A DNA stretch of 64,000 nt from Niebla homalea (taxonomy: Eukaryota > Ascomycota > Lecanoromycetes > Lecanorales > Ramalinaceae), in NCBI GenBank assembly GCA_019925105.1, contig JAHGAU010000002.1, forward strand, positions 1,178,001-1,242,000. Direction: 5' to 3'. Of the stretch, positions 24,067 to 36,179 are shown in pieces. The notes beneath the pieces are model-generated. The model worked only from the letters and a program-made list of their open reading frames with translations, was not told the origin of the DNA and did not search any database. Every line of letters starts with the position of its first letter. Position 1 is the stretch's first letter. The position numbers and the translations under genes were made by a program.

Positions 24067-24312
24067 TTATTTAACTTATTTAACTTATTTAACTTATTTA
24101 ACTTATTTAACTTATTTAACTTATTTAACTTATTTAACTTATTTAACTTATTTAACTTATTTAACTTATTTAACTTATTTAACTTATTTAACTTATTTAA
24201 CTTATTTAACTTATTTAACTTATTTAACTTATTTAACTTATTTAACTTATTTAACTTATTTAACTTATTTAACTTATTTAACTTATTTAACTTATTTAAC
24301 CTATTTAACTTA
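24067..24312. repeat. AACTTATTT satellite, about 27 units
   Basis: A 9-bp unit repeated about 27 times with almost no variation; one C-for-T change stands near the right end (acctattt at 24299). It is pure TpA-type sequence, so any CpA originally present in the unit has been removed in every copy. Confidence 0.97.
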
Positions 24313-25124
24313 AATATTAAAAAAGATATTAACGTATTTATAAATAGAATTTTAATTACGATAAATAAAATAATTAAAAAAACGGTTTCGGTAATAAAGT
24401 TATTTTTAAGGGTAAAAATATATTAATCGGAAGAATATATTAAAACGATTAATGAAATAAAAAAGCTTATTAAGTCAGCTATATAATATAAAAATTAAAT
24501 AACCCTAAATTAACTTCACAATATATAAAAGGTTAAAGAAATAATAATTATTAAGTTAAAAAACCATTTTTTTTTTATAAAGGATCTATGAGTTTTCGAC
24601 CTCGCCGTAAAGGGTATAAAACCTAATTAAATATAATAAGGAATAAAGCGGGAAATTAAAACCTATATTTAAGTTTCTCCCCTTTAAAAAGCCGGATAGG
24701 ATAACAACGATTACGGTTAATAATAAAATTATTATACGGGGGCGAGCGTGGCGGAATGGCATTTTTAAGTGCAGAAGATAAACTACAGAATAATCGAATA
24801 TTTCAAAAGTAAGGGACGATTTCATTAAGAGCCCTTAAACCTTATCCGGTAAGTTACGTAATTAATATAAATAAAATAATAATAAATATCTGACGATTTA
24901 CTGGTACCCGTAATTAACCTTAAATGAGCCTAGTTGCCACGTAAGGCCGGTAGAAAAAGGTTATAGGGATTTAACGTTAAAGAGTTAAAGTTAAAATTGA
25001 ATAAGGTTAATCCGAAAAAGCTATATAATAAAGTACTTAAGGTAAAATTTAAACATTAAAAAAAGTAAAATTATATAATTAAGGCCGCCTCTTTTTAATT
25101 AAGTTTAATATTATTATTAAATCC
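24313..25124. other. Unassigned RIP-mutated DNA with a tRNA-like start
   Basis: No element could be identified. At 24738-24765 the plus strand reads ggggcgagcgtggcggaatg, similar to the first half of a Leu or Ser type tRNA (box A, TGGCNNARNGG). No convincing box B follows: aatcgaatatt near 24793 is only a partial match. The stretch 24580-24830 is less RIP-mutated than its flanks. The rest (24840-25124) holds nothing I can name. Confidence 0.4.
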
Positions 25125-25129
25125 TTACC

Positions 25130-25289
25130 TGTTAGGGACTCAGCAGAGCTGATCCTTGCTTACCGCGGAACGGGGTTCCGCATTGCTTAGCACCCGCACT
25201 CACTATACATAGCTTACCACCATGCACCTAGATAGATAAATAATTATACATATTATATATATTTTACCCTTTATATTAAGTACGCTACA
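25130..25289 (+). repeat. TRIM-2 left LTR, 160 bp
   Basis: Full-length match to 32322-32481, including the shared block ccgcggaacggggttccgca, which is itself a near-palindrome. Starts TGTTAGGG, ends GCTACA. Confidence 0.92.
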
Positions 25290-25345
25290 ATTTGGTAGTA
25301 ATAACATAAAATCACGTCTATTATTATGGTAGATATATAGCCGTT

Positions 25346-25758
25346 ATTATAAAGATTACAGATTTAAACAACGCAGAAGACGCGACGAGCCCAATAAATT
25401 CAACGAAAATCTCTTTATTAATAACTTTATTACCGGTTACTATCATTTATATCGATCCAATAAATAGACAATTAACCTGGCGAACGAAACCGAGCCTTAA
25501 ACTTATCCCTTTTAATAGGTTAAACGACGATATTATAATTATACTTACCGATAAGTAATTCAAGTAATTCCTTAACCGGCTTATACCTAAATTTATATTA
25601 ATAATTAAGAAGACCCTATAAGTCCAATTTATACTTTATAAATATAACGTTTTTTCCTTTACCCGCCTTCTTATTAACGATATCAATTTATAATATATTA
25701 ATTAATACCTTTAAAACGAGGCTTAAGAATAATACGAATTAATCCTTAATAAGATAAT
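25346..25758 (+). pseudogene. Gag-like coding remnant inside TRIM-2
   Basis: One frame is open for about 70 codons from 25346 (D-L-N-N-A-E-D-A-T-S-P-I-N-S...) and stays readable beyond, with stops only at codons where CAG or CAA is expected (TAA after T-D-K and after F-K). The composition is polar with a repeated F-x-x-F-L pattern, as in retrotransposon Gag proteins, but I recognise no named domain, and there is no zinc knuckle. The frame is cut by the LINE insertion at 25772. It may continue at 31614, but I could not follow it there. The function is unknown; a captured host fragment is the alternative. Confidence 0.45.
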
Positions 25759-25771
25759 AAGGGTTAATATT
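25759..25771. repeat. Target duplication of LINE-A copy 5 (left)
   Basis: AAGGGTTAATATT is present here and at 31601-31613, on either side of the LINE. Confidence 0.92.
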
Positions 25772-28700
25772 GATTGATTGATTGATTTATATTACGGATC
25801 TAGCTAAGCTAATTCCGGCGTTCCTTAATACGCGGCCTTTTAATTTTGCTAATAGCCGTAAAAACCTGATACTTATAACGTTAAGGTAAAAACCGGCGTT
25901 TATTAAGCCTTTACCCTCTATTCCTTAAGGTAAAAAATATTAATAGTTATTTAGAGAATAGCAATTTATTTATATACTTCCTATATTTTAATTCCCTTAT
26001 AAAAATTAATAATATTATAACCGTATTTTTATAGGGATTATCCTTAAATTCATTAGACTTTTATTCCTTTATATATTTATATTACTTTAACCTTACGTAA
26101 TATTTTTAATTATCCTTATTAATATTTACGTATTTAATATATACCCTTTTTATATTATTATTGCCGTTAACTTCTTTAAAGATTTTTAATAAACGTTTAT
26201 TATTATATTTTTACGGTTATAAAAGATGCTTTCCGGTTTATATAATTAATATAATTAATTTCCGTTTCTCTTTTTCTTCCTTAACCGATAATGGGCCTTT
26301 TCCGTAAAATCTTTAATAACCTTATTTATCTTTATAATAAAATTAAACTATAATAATAATCCGGTAAATATTATAAACTTAATAATTACTTAAATATTTT
26401 ACTTTATAAATAATATTTAACGGTAATTATAAGTATTAACTTTTATAATAAATTTTAACTTAATTTCCGTAAATAAAAAATAAAAAATAAGGATATATAT
26501 AGCGTTTTACTTTCTTTATTTATACTTATATCCGGCGTTTATCCAATTTCCGGTATATATAATAAATAGGAAATAAGTTAAATTATTCTTATCCGTCCAG
26601 AGTTAAATTATTAATATATTATTATTTTTCCTTATAATATTATAATAATAAAAATACTTATTAATAATTTTTTTATCGTTAAAAGCTAAATAACGATAAC
26701 CTTAAAATATAAAGTTTTTATACCTTTATTAATATTCGGTTTACTTTATTATAATTTATAAAGTAATTATTATAGCCTTTACTCTTTAAATCTTTTTAAT
26801 CTCGGTTTTTTTTACGTTTAATAAGAATTTATATACGTTTAAATTAACCTTTAAGATATCGGTAAAATTAATTTCTTTTTTAACTTATTTTTATTTCATT
26901 TTAATAAGAAAAAGGATAAGTATTTTTAATTTACTTTTTTTAACTTAAGGTTTATTAAAATTCTAGCGGATCCGCCCGTTTCCTATTATTATAATTAAAT
27001 ATATATATTTCTTTAACCTTATTTAAATAATTATTTAATTTAATAAAATTTCAATTAATAGTATAAGAACCTTAAACTTGAATACCGGAATAAAGGTTAC
27101 TTTATAAGTATTATTAATTATTTTTAAATATCGGTTTTAAACTTTCTATAATATTTAAATAGGCTCCTTCTTATATCCCGGAATACTTTTAAATATATAT
27201 TAAATAGTTATAACGTATATTATAACTAACTTTATTATAACTTAATAAACGGTCCGGGTTTTTTATAACGTAATTCTTTATATTAATATAATAAGATAAA
27301 TAAGGTTTTTTTCCTATAAAGTTATTTTTTTTTAAACCTTTTTTATATAATCTTTTTAATTAAGCTTCTTATTTACTTAAAGGTTAAGGACTTTAATATT
27401 AATATCCGGTTTTATTATAATTTTATTTAAGTTTATTATAATTATTATATTATATAATTTTAGATTTTTAATTATATAAATAAGCTTATATTTATATAAT
27501 ATAAATTAAATCTTATAAATTTTTATTTATTAAAGATAAACTTTATAAGCTTATTTTAATTTTAAATAATTTATATATATAAAAATATTATAGGTTAAAA
27601 GGTAATCGTTATTAATAAAATTTTTAATTTAAATTTTTTATTTTAACTTAATAAGCTTTTTAATTAATAAATTATTAAAGAATAAAAATAATATAAAAAA
27701 AATAGATAATCCTTAAGGAATCCTTATTATAGTAAACTGTATCGGGCTTATCTTTTATTTTAAGTTAATTAACGTAATTTAATCGTTTAAGAAATTTTTT
27801 ATTTATTTAATTAAAAAGAATAATATTTTTTTCTTCCTTAAATTATATAATAATTTTTAATAATTTATTTTATTAAAAATATTTATAATATTAAAAGAAA
27901 AAAAACTTATAATATACTTTTTCTTATAACCTTATACTATATATACGTTATTAATTAATTTTTTAAAGGTTATTTTTATTAATTAATTTCTTTTTATTTT
28001 TATTTCTTAATTAAGGAGAAATCCGTAATTTTTTATATAGTTATTAAGGATCTTTATTATTACCGTTTTTAAGGTTTTTTTTAACGTATAAAAAAGTATA
28101 ATAAGTTTATAAAATTTTACCTTAAAGTAATCCGGTTTAATAAACTTCTTAAGGATAATTATTTTTACTTTTTTAAATTTACGTAAATAGTAATTAACGT
28201 TAAAATATACTTAAAAGAAATAAGTAAAAACCCTTTTAAATAATATTATTATTATTAATAAGAATTTATTAAGGATTTTATTCGGTTTTAAGGTTTTATT
28301 TTTCTTTAATTTATTAATCGTTTTAATTATTATATTTTATATTATTATTTTATTTATTAATATAAGATTAAAATATATAACGTTATTAATATTATTTAAA
28401 TTATTTTTTAACGGAAAGGGGAAAGGTACTCTTTTAAGGGCCTTAATCTTACCGTTAAAGGTATTAATTAATATATTATTAAATTTCTTAAAAAACGGGA
28501 ATTTAAGGATAAACTTTAATTTTTTATTTTACTTTTTATTATACTTTATTAACTTTTAAATATTATAAAATAAAACCGTTAAATTATATATTATAAATTA
28601 AAAGTATATTTACTTAATTTTCTTAATAATTTTCTTTTTTTCCTTTTAAATAATCCTTAATTAATTAAATATCTTTTAATTCTTATATTTAAAAGTTTAT

Positions 28701-31600
28701 TTTATTAACCTTTTCGCCTTTATAATCGCGGTTATATATTTTTTATTTTAATAAATTTTAATTCTTTAAGAAAATTTTATTATCGGGATTATTTTATTAA
28801 TTATTTTATTTAATATTTTTATTATTTATTTTATAAAAAGGTTAATTTAGTTTTTATTATTTAATTAAAGGAAATCTATAAATTATATTTCCGTTTCTTC
28901 CGCTTTTATATAAATTTTTATTACCTTAACCGTTTTTTACGTTTTCTTTACTGGTAACAATAAGGTTATATTAATAATTTAATTTAAGGTTATTTATATC
29001 GGTATATAATTTAAGTTATATTTTAAGTCTTTTCGCGGCCTATACGTTATAACCGTATTAATAATTTTTTCCGTATTAAAGGTTAAATTAATCGTTATTT
29101 TAAACTTATAATTCTTTTATATAATAGTTTTTTATAATATTAATAATAAGAAATTAACTTAAGTAATAATTATTAATAAATTATTTAATTTAACGTAATT
29201 TATTATACGTTTTTTTTATTTTATATATAATAATATAGGTTAAAGTCTTTAAGTAATATATATTTACTTAAAGTAATTAAAACCTTTTTAAATAATAGTA
29301 TTATAAATAATTTTTCTTTCTTAATTAATAACGGATTATATATATTAAAAATATTAAAATTACTTTTTAAGTTTTTTTTCTTTATAATATAGAGTATATA
29401 AAAGTTTCTACCGTAATAGATAATATCTTAATTATTTATATTAAACCGTTTATTTATAAAAAAGTATATTCTAATTATTTTATCCCTTTTAAAGGTTAAA
29501 TAAAACCTTTCCTCCGGATTAATAAATAAATATATATACGGGTTATATAATAATTCTTATATTATTATAATATTAATATCTTTAACTTTTTTAAATTTAA
29601 ATATTAATATTATTACTTTAATTTCTTTTTTATAAACGTTATATTATATTATTCTTAAAAGTATTAATATATTATATATTAACCTTTATAAAGGCTCCTT
29701 TATTTATATCCGTTTAAGTTATAGACTTCTTATTAAAGTTAAGCGTTTTTTAACTTAATATTTTCCCAATTATTATTAAAGATATAAGACGGCCGGCCCT
29801 TAAAGTTAAAATTATAAGAAGCTTCCTTTTCTTTATTTTATCCGTTATTATTATTTACCTTTTATTATTTAATTGGTTAAGTTTACGTTTTAAGGTTACC
29901 TTTAATTAACCCGTTAAACCAGTTCCGTATATATTATACCGTTAGATTTTCACGGTTATCCGGGTTTCCTTATATTTAATCTCCCTGATTCTTATTATAT
30001 ATTTAAAATCCTATATTAAGTATCCCTCCTTATTATATATAACGTATTTAAGCGCGTTTTTTATAAGTTTTTTAATTATCAACTTTATATACTTATAGGT
30101 ATTATAACCCTTAATATAAATTATATATTGTATAATATTAAAGTATTTTATAATAATATATTTATAATTTTAATATTTAAAATATTAATAAATATCCACC
30201 GTTTTATTTTATAACCGGATTATTTTAAGCGATCCCTTTTTAATAATCTTTTTATTTAAGACGTTATTATATATTTTTATTAACGTTACGTTTAATATAA
30301 CGGTAAAATACTTCTTTATATATTTTAAGGAGTTAAGTTTCTTTATTATTAAAGGAAGCCTATAATTAATAATTTTAAGCCTTAATAAAGAACTATATTT
30401 TCCTTTTCTATATTCCTTAATATAGCCTTTTTTTTAGTTTTTATAAAATATAATAAATATATTTTATTTATTATAATAGTAAATAATTATTTTAAAACTT
30501 TAATTAATTTATATTTTTTTTTATTAATTTAAGCCTTAAACCTTTTTAAGCTTTTTTTTGCTTTTAATAACGTTATATTAAAAAGGATATTTTTACTTTA
30601 TAATTTATATATTATAATAATTTATTTTATTAATAGTTCCGTCGTTATTTTAAAAGCCTTTATTAACTATAATAAATTTACTTTTATAATTATATTCCTC
30701 TTTTTATTATTAAATAAACGGACCGTTATTATTTTCGCTTTTTTTAATACGGCTATTTTCTCTTCCGTTATTCCCTTATTCTCTGCCGCGGGTATCCCTT
30801 TTATTATTTTCGTCGTTTAACTCTCTTTTACTTAAGGGGTTATTACCTTTATATTTTCGCCTTATACCCTTAACTTTAAGCTGCCGTCTTTACCCTTTAT
30901 TAACGCTTTTACTCCCGCCCCTTAAGAGCCCCATAAGCGCTCCGCTTCCTTCAGTTTTACCCTTATTTTTATATAAAAGTCCCTTACGCTTTTTAATTTA
31001 ATCTATAATATCGGTTAAATCTTTAATATAATATCTTTCTACTTTACCGTAAAGAGTCCTTTTAAGGTTTTTATTGCTTTTTTTACCGTTTTTTCGCCCT
31101 CCTTTATCGGGCGATATATTGTTTCCGTTTTTTACTTTTAATCCCTTAAGGTCCTATCCTCCTTATTAGTTTTAATTCTTTTTTATATATTTTTAATAAT
31201 ATTTTTACCGCGGTTTTTCCGCCTTTTTCCCCTATTTATACCCTTTATTATTAGTACTATACCGATTTTCTTATCCCCTTATTTATTTATTACCTCCGTA
31301 TTATTATTACGCGTTTTATATATTTTAATACGTATATTTTATTAACCTTAATTCCCTTATTTATTTTAAGCGTTATTTAATTTATTATTATTATATTACT
31401 TATATACGTTATCGCCGTTTTTATTAATATAGGTTATTTGCCCGTTTATTACCTTATTCTTAATTACCACGTTACTTCCATTTATCATACTTAATATACT
31501 CCCCTTATTATTACTAGAGCTATGCATATACGTATCGTTTTGGACCTCTGGGGTCCCTTTGTTCGTCGCCATCCTAAATCTAATTCTCCGGTAAATCATT
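25772..31600 (-). mobile_element. LINE-A copy 5, full-length non-LTR retrotransposon
   Basis: A 5829-bp copy with four AATC units at 25772 and the 5' end at 31600. The ATG complement is at 31570-31572, so the 5' leader is only 28 bases. ORF1 starts M-A-T-N-K-G-T-P-E-V-Q and stays open for about 58 residues. The RT is best read here: K-x-L-K-P-N-K-I-L-N near 28278-28330 (family pattern K-A-P-G-P-D-G-I-P-N), then K-F-K-K-V-K-I-I-I-L-K-K-F-I-K-P-D-Y (family R-x-A-x-x-V-x-L-x-K-P-G-K-P-D-Y) near 28130-28180. This arrangement is that of Tad/I-type fungal LINEs. The endonuclease should lie at about 29000-30600 but is too mutated to show motifs. Inserted in TRIM-2. Confidence 0.94.
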
Positions 31601-31613
31601 AAGGGTTAATATT

Positions 31614-32321
31614 AATATTAATATACGGCTTTAATTATAAGAGCTAGAAAAGAGATTCTTATATATAATAAGTAAAGCCTTTATAATCCAGTATAATACC
31701 TCGCATAATATACCGTAAGACACCCAAATACCCTTATTACCTCCATAACCAATTCCTTAGTAAATCCGTTAGTAGTAACTTAAACGGCCCGCGCGTGCTC
31801 CTACTGTAGTGAGATTTAAGGAAAAAGTGGACTATAAATATACCGGACCATATACCATACGTTATTTCTTAAAGCTTACTTATCTTAATACTATTACGAT
31901 CACGATATTACCCTTAGCAAGCCTAATATAGCTTTAATATTAAGCCTTTTACTTTTATAATATTTACTTCTAGAATAACTTACGGTTACCTGGCTTTACC
32001 CCTACTTTTACCCATATTACTTAACTTAACGGGCTATAGACTTAACTTCAGTAATACCCCGGAGATTACGTTTTTAAGCGATTTAAAGCTTAAAAAACCA
32101 CGACTATTTCCCCGGTACGATTACGATAATTGCCCGGGTCGATTTTTTTCACTTTTCACCTTTTACCATACGCTTCTTAGCAATAACCCCTTTATATTAT
32201 TACCCCTACGTACGCTCGGCGCTGAGATGGGCCCATATAAGGCTCCGGAACCCCTTAATATGCCTTTTTATTGTTATTGTTGTTACTTATGGGGCATAAG
32301 CCTTTTTTATAAGTGGCAAAT
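31614..32321 (+). other. Right half of the TRIM-2 interior
   Basis: Non-coding as far as I can see. It retains many CpA and TpG from about 31680 on. The part cgatttaaagcttaaaaaac with ttgcccgggtcgatttt further on (32080-32150) resembles the TRIM-3 interior near 59725-59790 (cgatttaacttttataaaat, tttcccgggttaata), so the two elements share 3' interior sequence as well as the primer site. Confidence 0.6.
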
Positions 32322-32481
32322 TGTTAAGGACTCAGTAGAGTTAATCCTTACTTACCGCGGAACGGGGTTCCGCATTGCTTAACACCCGTACTCACTGTAT
32401 ATAGCTCACCACCATGCACCTAGATAGATGAACAATCATACATATTACATACATTTTACCCTTTATACTGAGCACGCCACA
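32322..32481 (+). repeat. TRIM-2 right LTR, 160 bp
   Basis: Starts TGTTAAGG and ends CGCCACA. TTACC follows at 32482-32486, equal to the bases before the left LTR. Confidence 0.92.
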
Positions 32482-32486
32482 TTACC

Positions 32487-32827
32487 GTAGATTATAACGT
32501 TAAAAAATAAAGGATTCTTAACGGAAATAATAAATTAAGGATTTAAGGTAATTATTAATTTTAATCGGGTTAATATAAAGACTCGGTTATAATATTAAGG
32601 TAAATAATTATAAAAGAGAGGTTTTTATTTAAATCAGGTTAATATTTAGGGTAAGTTAAGGTTAAATTAACCGATTACGGTTTCCTTTTCTTTTTTAAAA
32701 TTAATGCAATAAGTTTAAAATAAATATAAATATTAAAATAACCGTAACTTAATTACCAGTATTATAGAACGCCGAAATTAACTTAAAGTAGCTAGACTCG
32801 TATATAAATCAATCAATCAATCAATCA
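32487..32827 (+). mobile_element. LINE 3' end, diverged plus-strand copy
   Basis: The stretch gaacgccgaaattaacttaa then tagctagactcgtatataaa and five AATC units (32803-32827) is a plus-strand LINE 3' end. It differs from LINE-A by small insertions (aaag within the aattagcttagctag block) and point changes, so it is an older copy or a sister subfamily. The 5' truncation point is not clear; DNA back to 32487 is RIP-mutated and may be part of it. No target duplication was found. Confidence 0.65.
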
Positions 32828-34990
32828 AAATTATTATACTTTAAAATGCCTTTTTTTTACCGCCCGAGACTAATTTAATAAATATTTTAATAACGGTTTA
32901 CCCAAAACCCTAAAAATAAATAATAAAATAATAAAGATTATAATAAAGGCTATAATTGTAATGGACATGCATTGGATGCATGGATTTTGGTGGTTCAATT
33001 ATGTATAAGTGATGATTTACCTTAGTTAAAGAAACTGCCTAAGTATAAAGGCCCGTGGTTACGTTACGTAATTAAGTAAGGATATATCCGTTATAGTATA
33101 GGGGCTTCTAAAGTAAAAGGGGCGTCCTCGTCCCTAACTATATACCAAGAAACCCATGAATTCCAAAATATACCTTATACGTTTTTTGGTCCTTTAATAG
33201 CGAATTGCTTCGCTTAATTACGAGTAAAAAGTGCTGCGGTAATTAAAGCTAAGGTAGATAAAGCCGAAATAGCCGGGGATAAAACCGAATTAAACGGTAA
33301 ACTCAAGGTAAACGAAATCGAAGCAGGTACTCTAATAATAAGCTGCTTACGTAAATAACCACGACCGTAAGTTATTGGAGCTAAGGGAAATATTGCTTTA
33401 ATAGCAGGTTGCTTACGCGGACGGCTATAACGCTAAGATAAAATTAGAATTAAGGGTATTATAATAATAAAACGGTATACTTTAAGAAACGACGGTATAA
33501 GTAATATAAATAAAGTAATTTACTCCTCGTAATCTTTAATTAAATCCTACGTATTCCTTAGTTTATATAAAAATATTTATTAATTATTTTTTATATTATA
33601 TTCTTTTTATTTAATAAGATATTTAATACGGTGACCTTTACCTTAAAGTTTAATTTATCGATTAAGAAAACGTTTAATCTTATAGGACTTATAAAACTTT
33701 ATATCGCTTTTAATATAAATAAAGAATAAACAATTAAATAACGGGTAAATAAATGGATCGTTACTTAGCGTAATTAAGTGTTTAAGTTAAACTATAATAA
33801 AGACTAAGTATATATATTAATAATAAAGAAAATTTAATATATATATTTAAGCTTTAAATTATAAAAGTACTTTAAATAACCCGGTATATTATTATACTAA
33901 TTTTGTTCCAGCCAGATAAACGGATAATATTAAATAACCTTTATATAAATGAAATAAAGTAAAATCTTTAACTTTAAGAAATATAAACGTATAACGTTTA
34001 TTATAATAAAATTTTTACGATATCTATATAAAGGAAATAATATCTGCTATAATAGTTTTAATAAGTAAAAATTCTATTACTTACGTAAGCTTTTTTACTT
34101 CCGTAATAAAAACGAGATTAAAAAGCTTTTTAATTAAGAAACCGTAGGTTATTTCATTAAACATAAGATTAATAATTACGGACTTAATATTATTAAAATA
34201 AGCTTATAAGTAGGGGAGGAATAAAGGTTAATCTATAGGGTTATTAAGTAAATTAATAAAAAACCGTAACGCGATTTTAATAATCTAGTTAATCCGCTTA
34301 TTACTATTATCTATCTAAGGGTGGTAATCCGTAAAATAAAATAAAATAACCTTTAATCTTATAAAGATTTCAGATTAAAACTTTAAAACAAATTTGCGAT
34401 GTTTTTATTAAATATAATGATTAATAATAGACCTTAATCGGTAATATTAAGTTTATTAAGTAAAACAATAACTTATTAAGCGATAAAAAAATATTTTTAT
34501 TAAATATAATTATAATTTTTTTACTGAATTTATAAGTAATTATTAAAGTTATATTTCATTTATCCTTTACTTTAAATAAGGTAAGGATAAAGTTAATTAT
34601 AATCATATAAAATGGAACCGAGGGTATTAAGATTAATTATAAGGTATTATAAGACTAATAATATTAAGTTTAAAATAAAAAGTACTTTTAAATATTACTT
34701 AAGGTATTCTTAAAAAAAATAATTAAAGCGACGGATATATTAAAAATAAGAAATAATATAAAAGTACCTTTTATATTTTAAATACCCTTTATTATATATA
34801 ATATTAAAGATACCCCTTTATAACGGATCTTAAAACGTAAAGGTAATAATACTTAATACTTAAATCAATATAGTATATAAGATTATCGCGATAATTGGTT
34901 AAAGGTATCGAAGTAAAAAGTATAGCTGATAGTATTAAATTTAAGAATATTAAAGTAATAATTAAGGTTATCGAAATATCAGCTTTAATA
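32828..34990. other. Unassigned region with a less mutated core
   Basis: The part 32940-33480 keeps CpA and TpG and contains a plus-strand frame near 33222-33330 that reads like a lysine, glutamate and alanine rich helix (A-V-I-K-A-K-V-D-K-A-E-I-A-G-D-K-T-E-L). It is broken by RIP-type stops and I do not recognise it. A short palindrome, CATGCATTGGATGCATG, lies at about 32967. From 33500 to 34990 the DNA is strongly RIP-mutated. It could be the integrase end of gypsy-G4 or another element; nothing definite can be read. Confidence 0.4.
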
Positions 34991-35014
34991 ATATTTTTTA
35001 TATTTAACCGCATA

Positions 35015-35055
35015 TTAGGACGGATAACCACTCGGCCACGGGGGCAAAAGTAGCC
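35015..35055 (-). repeat. 41-bp direct repeat with tRNA box A (left copy)
   Basis: The minus strand reads GCCCCCGTGGCCGAGTGGTT, which matches the 5' half and box A of Leu or Ser type tRNAs (TGGCCGAGTGG). The same 41 bp recurs at 36036-36076 with four differences, all transitions. The two copies bracket the GC island. No box B lies at the normal distance to the left. Confidence 0.6.
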
Positions 35056-35330
35056 GGTCCCCCGCAAGGGTACCGCGCTCCAAGGTGAAGTCGGCCCCCG
35101 CAGGGCACCGGACTTCAGGTTTCAGTGAGAGCCCCTATGGGGATCACCTACCAGGAGTGGTGAGAGCCCCCGCAGGGGGTGACCACTTTGGACTCAGAGG
35201 CCCCCGTAAGGGCATGTTCCGGGGTTGAGTCGGTCCCCCGCAAGGGTACCGCACTCGAAAGGCTCAGAGGCCCCGCAAGGCATGGCCCACTTTTCGGGAT
35301 CAGAGGCCCCCGCAAGGGCATAACCCAGCC

Positions 35331-35872
35331 GGCCCTTTAAGAGCGGATACCCTCGTAAGGGCACCCGGACCATTAAAGACCCGCAGTTGAGCCGGTCCCC
35401 TCAGGGCCCCGCACTCGAAAATCGCGCATTACGTTTTGCTTGAGCCCCCTGTGGGGTACTCGTTACCCGTAAAGAGCTCATTGGCTTAGGCCCACTTTTG
35501 AAGTTTCAGGGTTGCTTGCACCCTATTGGCTCGCTTTTAACCCGCTTTTGGCCCACGTTCCGGTAGTTTTTGGGCGTTCCGGCCCTTTAGGAACAGATAC
35601 CCAGCAGTGGAGGGGCACCCGGACCACCAAAGACCCGCAGTTGAGCCGGTCCCCGCAGGGCCCCGTACTCGAAAATCGCGCATTTAAGCCGATCCCCGGA
35701 GGGTACCTAACCGGTCCACTCAGGGCATCACGTTTTGCGCACGAACCCCCCTGTGGGGTACTCGTTACCCGCAAAGAGCTTATTGGCTTAGGCCCACTTT
35801 AAGGTTACTCGCACCCTATTGGCTCGCTTTTGGCCCACGTTTCGGTAGTTTTCGGGCGTTCCGGACTTTAAA
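35331..35872. repeat. Tandem duplication, about 250-bp period
   Basis: Unit 1 runs 35331-35580 and unit 2 from 35581 to about 35872. Shared blocks are gcacccggacca, gacccgcagttgagccggtc, cactcgaaaatcgcgcatt (with tactcg in unit 2), ggggtactcgttacccg, ttggcttaggcccactttt and cctattggctcgcttt. Unit 2 carries about 40 extra bases near 35690-35725, made of further hairpin-like pieces (gatccccggagggtacc, ggtccactcagggc), which suggests that the small hairpins themselves can be gained or lost. Confidence 0.85.
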
Positions 35873-36035
35873 TCCACTAGTTTAAGGCCGTTACGGGCCC
35901 TACGCTAGGTGTCTTACTTACCCGGTATCCTGAGAAGTGCAGAAAAGGCCTACGTTTTCCGAGAATCGAACCGTTACCTGCCCCTATATATTCACTCCGG
36001 GGGGTATATAGCCCCGGAAGTGCGCTATTATAATG

Positions 36036-36076
36036 TTAGGACGGATGACCACTCGGTTACGGGGGCAAAAGTAGCT
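36036..36076 (-). repeat. 41-bp direct repeat with tRNA box A (right copy)
   Basis: The minus strand reads GCCCCCGTAACCGAGTGGTC. About 85 bases further on the minus strand lies GGTTCGATTCTCGG (35956-35969), a good box B, so a Pol III-type A-B pair can be drawn here (about 35950-36070, minus). The A-B distance is longer than in a normal tRNA, and the T-stem pairs poorly, so this is better called a tRNA-derived SINE-like start than a tRNA. Confidence 0.5.
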
Positions 36077-36086
36077 AACCTAGGCA

Positions 36087-36179
36087 GGTAATAGCGCTTA
36101 GGGGTAAGCCGCTATTACCATATAAGGGGTGTTAGGCCCTAAGGGTCACCCCTGCGGGGTGGGTATAGGCGCTAACACC
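36087..36179. repeat. Two strong hairpins at the right edge of the GC island
   Basis: Hairpin 1: GGTAATAGCG (36087-36096) pairs perfectly with CGCTATTACC (36110-36119), and the loop contains CTTA and TAAG, which can pair further. Hairpin 2: GGTGTTAG (36128-36135) pairs with CTAACACC (36172-36179) and encloses a smaller hairpin, acccctgcggggt (36148-36160). Together they mark the sharp right border of the island. Confidence 0.8.

Larger units (their letters stand above)
25130..32481 (+). mobile_element. TRIM-2, short LTR retrotransposon split by a full LINE
   Basis: 160-bp LTRs at 25130-25289 and 32322-32481 (TGTTARGGACTCAG... to ...CGCYACA). TTACC is duplicated at 25125-25129 and 32482-32486. 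Without the LINE-A copy 5 insertion and its 13-bp duplication the element is about 1510 bp. The primer-like site follows the left LTR at 25293. The left half of the interior holds a coding-like frame. The right half (31614-32321) is only lightly RIP-mutated and ends with ataagtggcaaa before the right LTR. It shares layout and primer site with TRIM-1 and TRIM-3 but has a different LTR sequence. Confidence 0.92.

Noticed and set aside
24067..24312. Possible CRISPR array
   Set aside because: Direct 9-bp tandem units without spacers, in a fungal genome; it is a satellite.
24738..24830. tRNA gene
   Set aside because: Box A is good, but no box B or cloverleaf could be drawn; mentioned only as tRNA-like.
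35512..35802. Plus-strand frame of 96 residues and an overlapping minus-strand frame of 83 residues in the GC island
   Set aside because: Both arise from low stop-codon frequency in GC-rich DNA; they cross the tandem duplication and hairpins, and neither resembles a protein.
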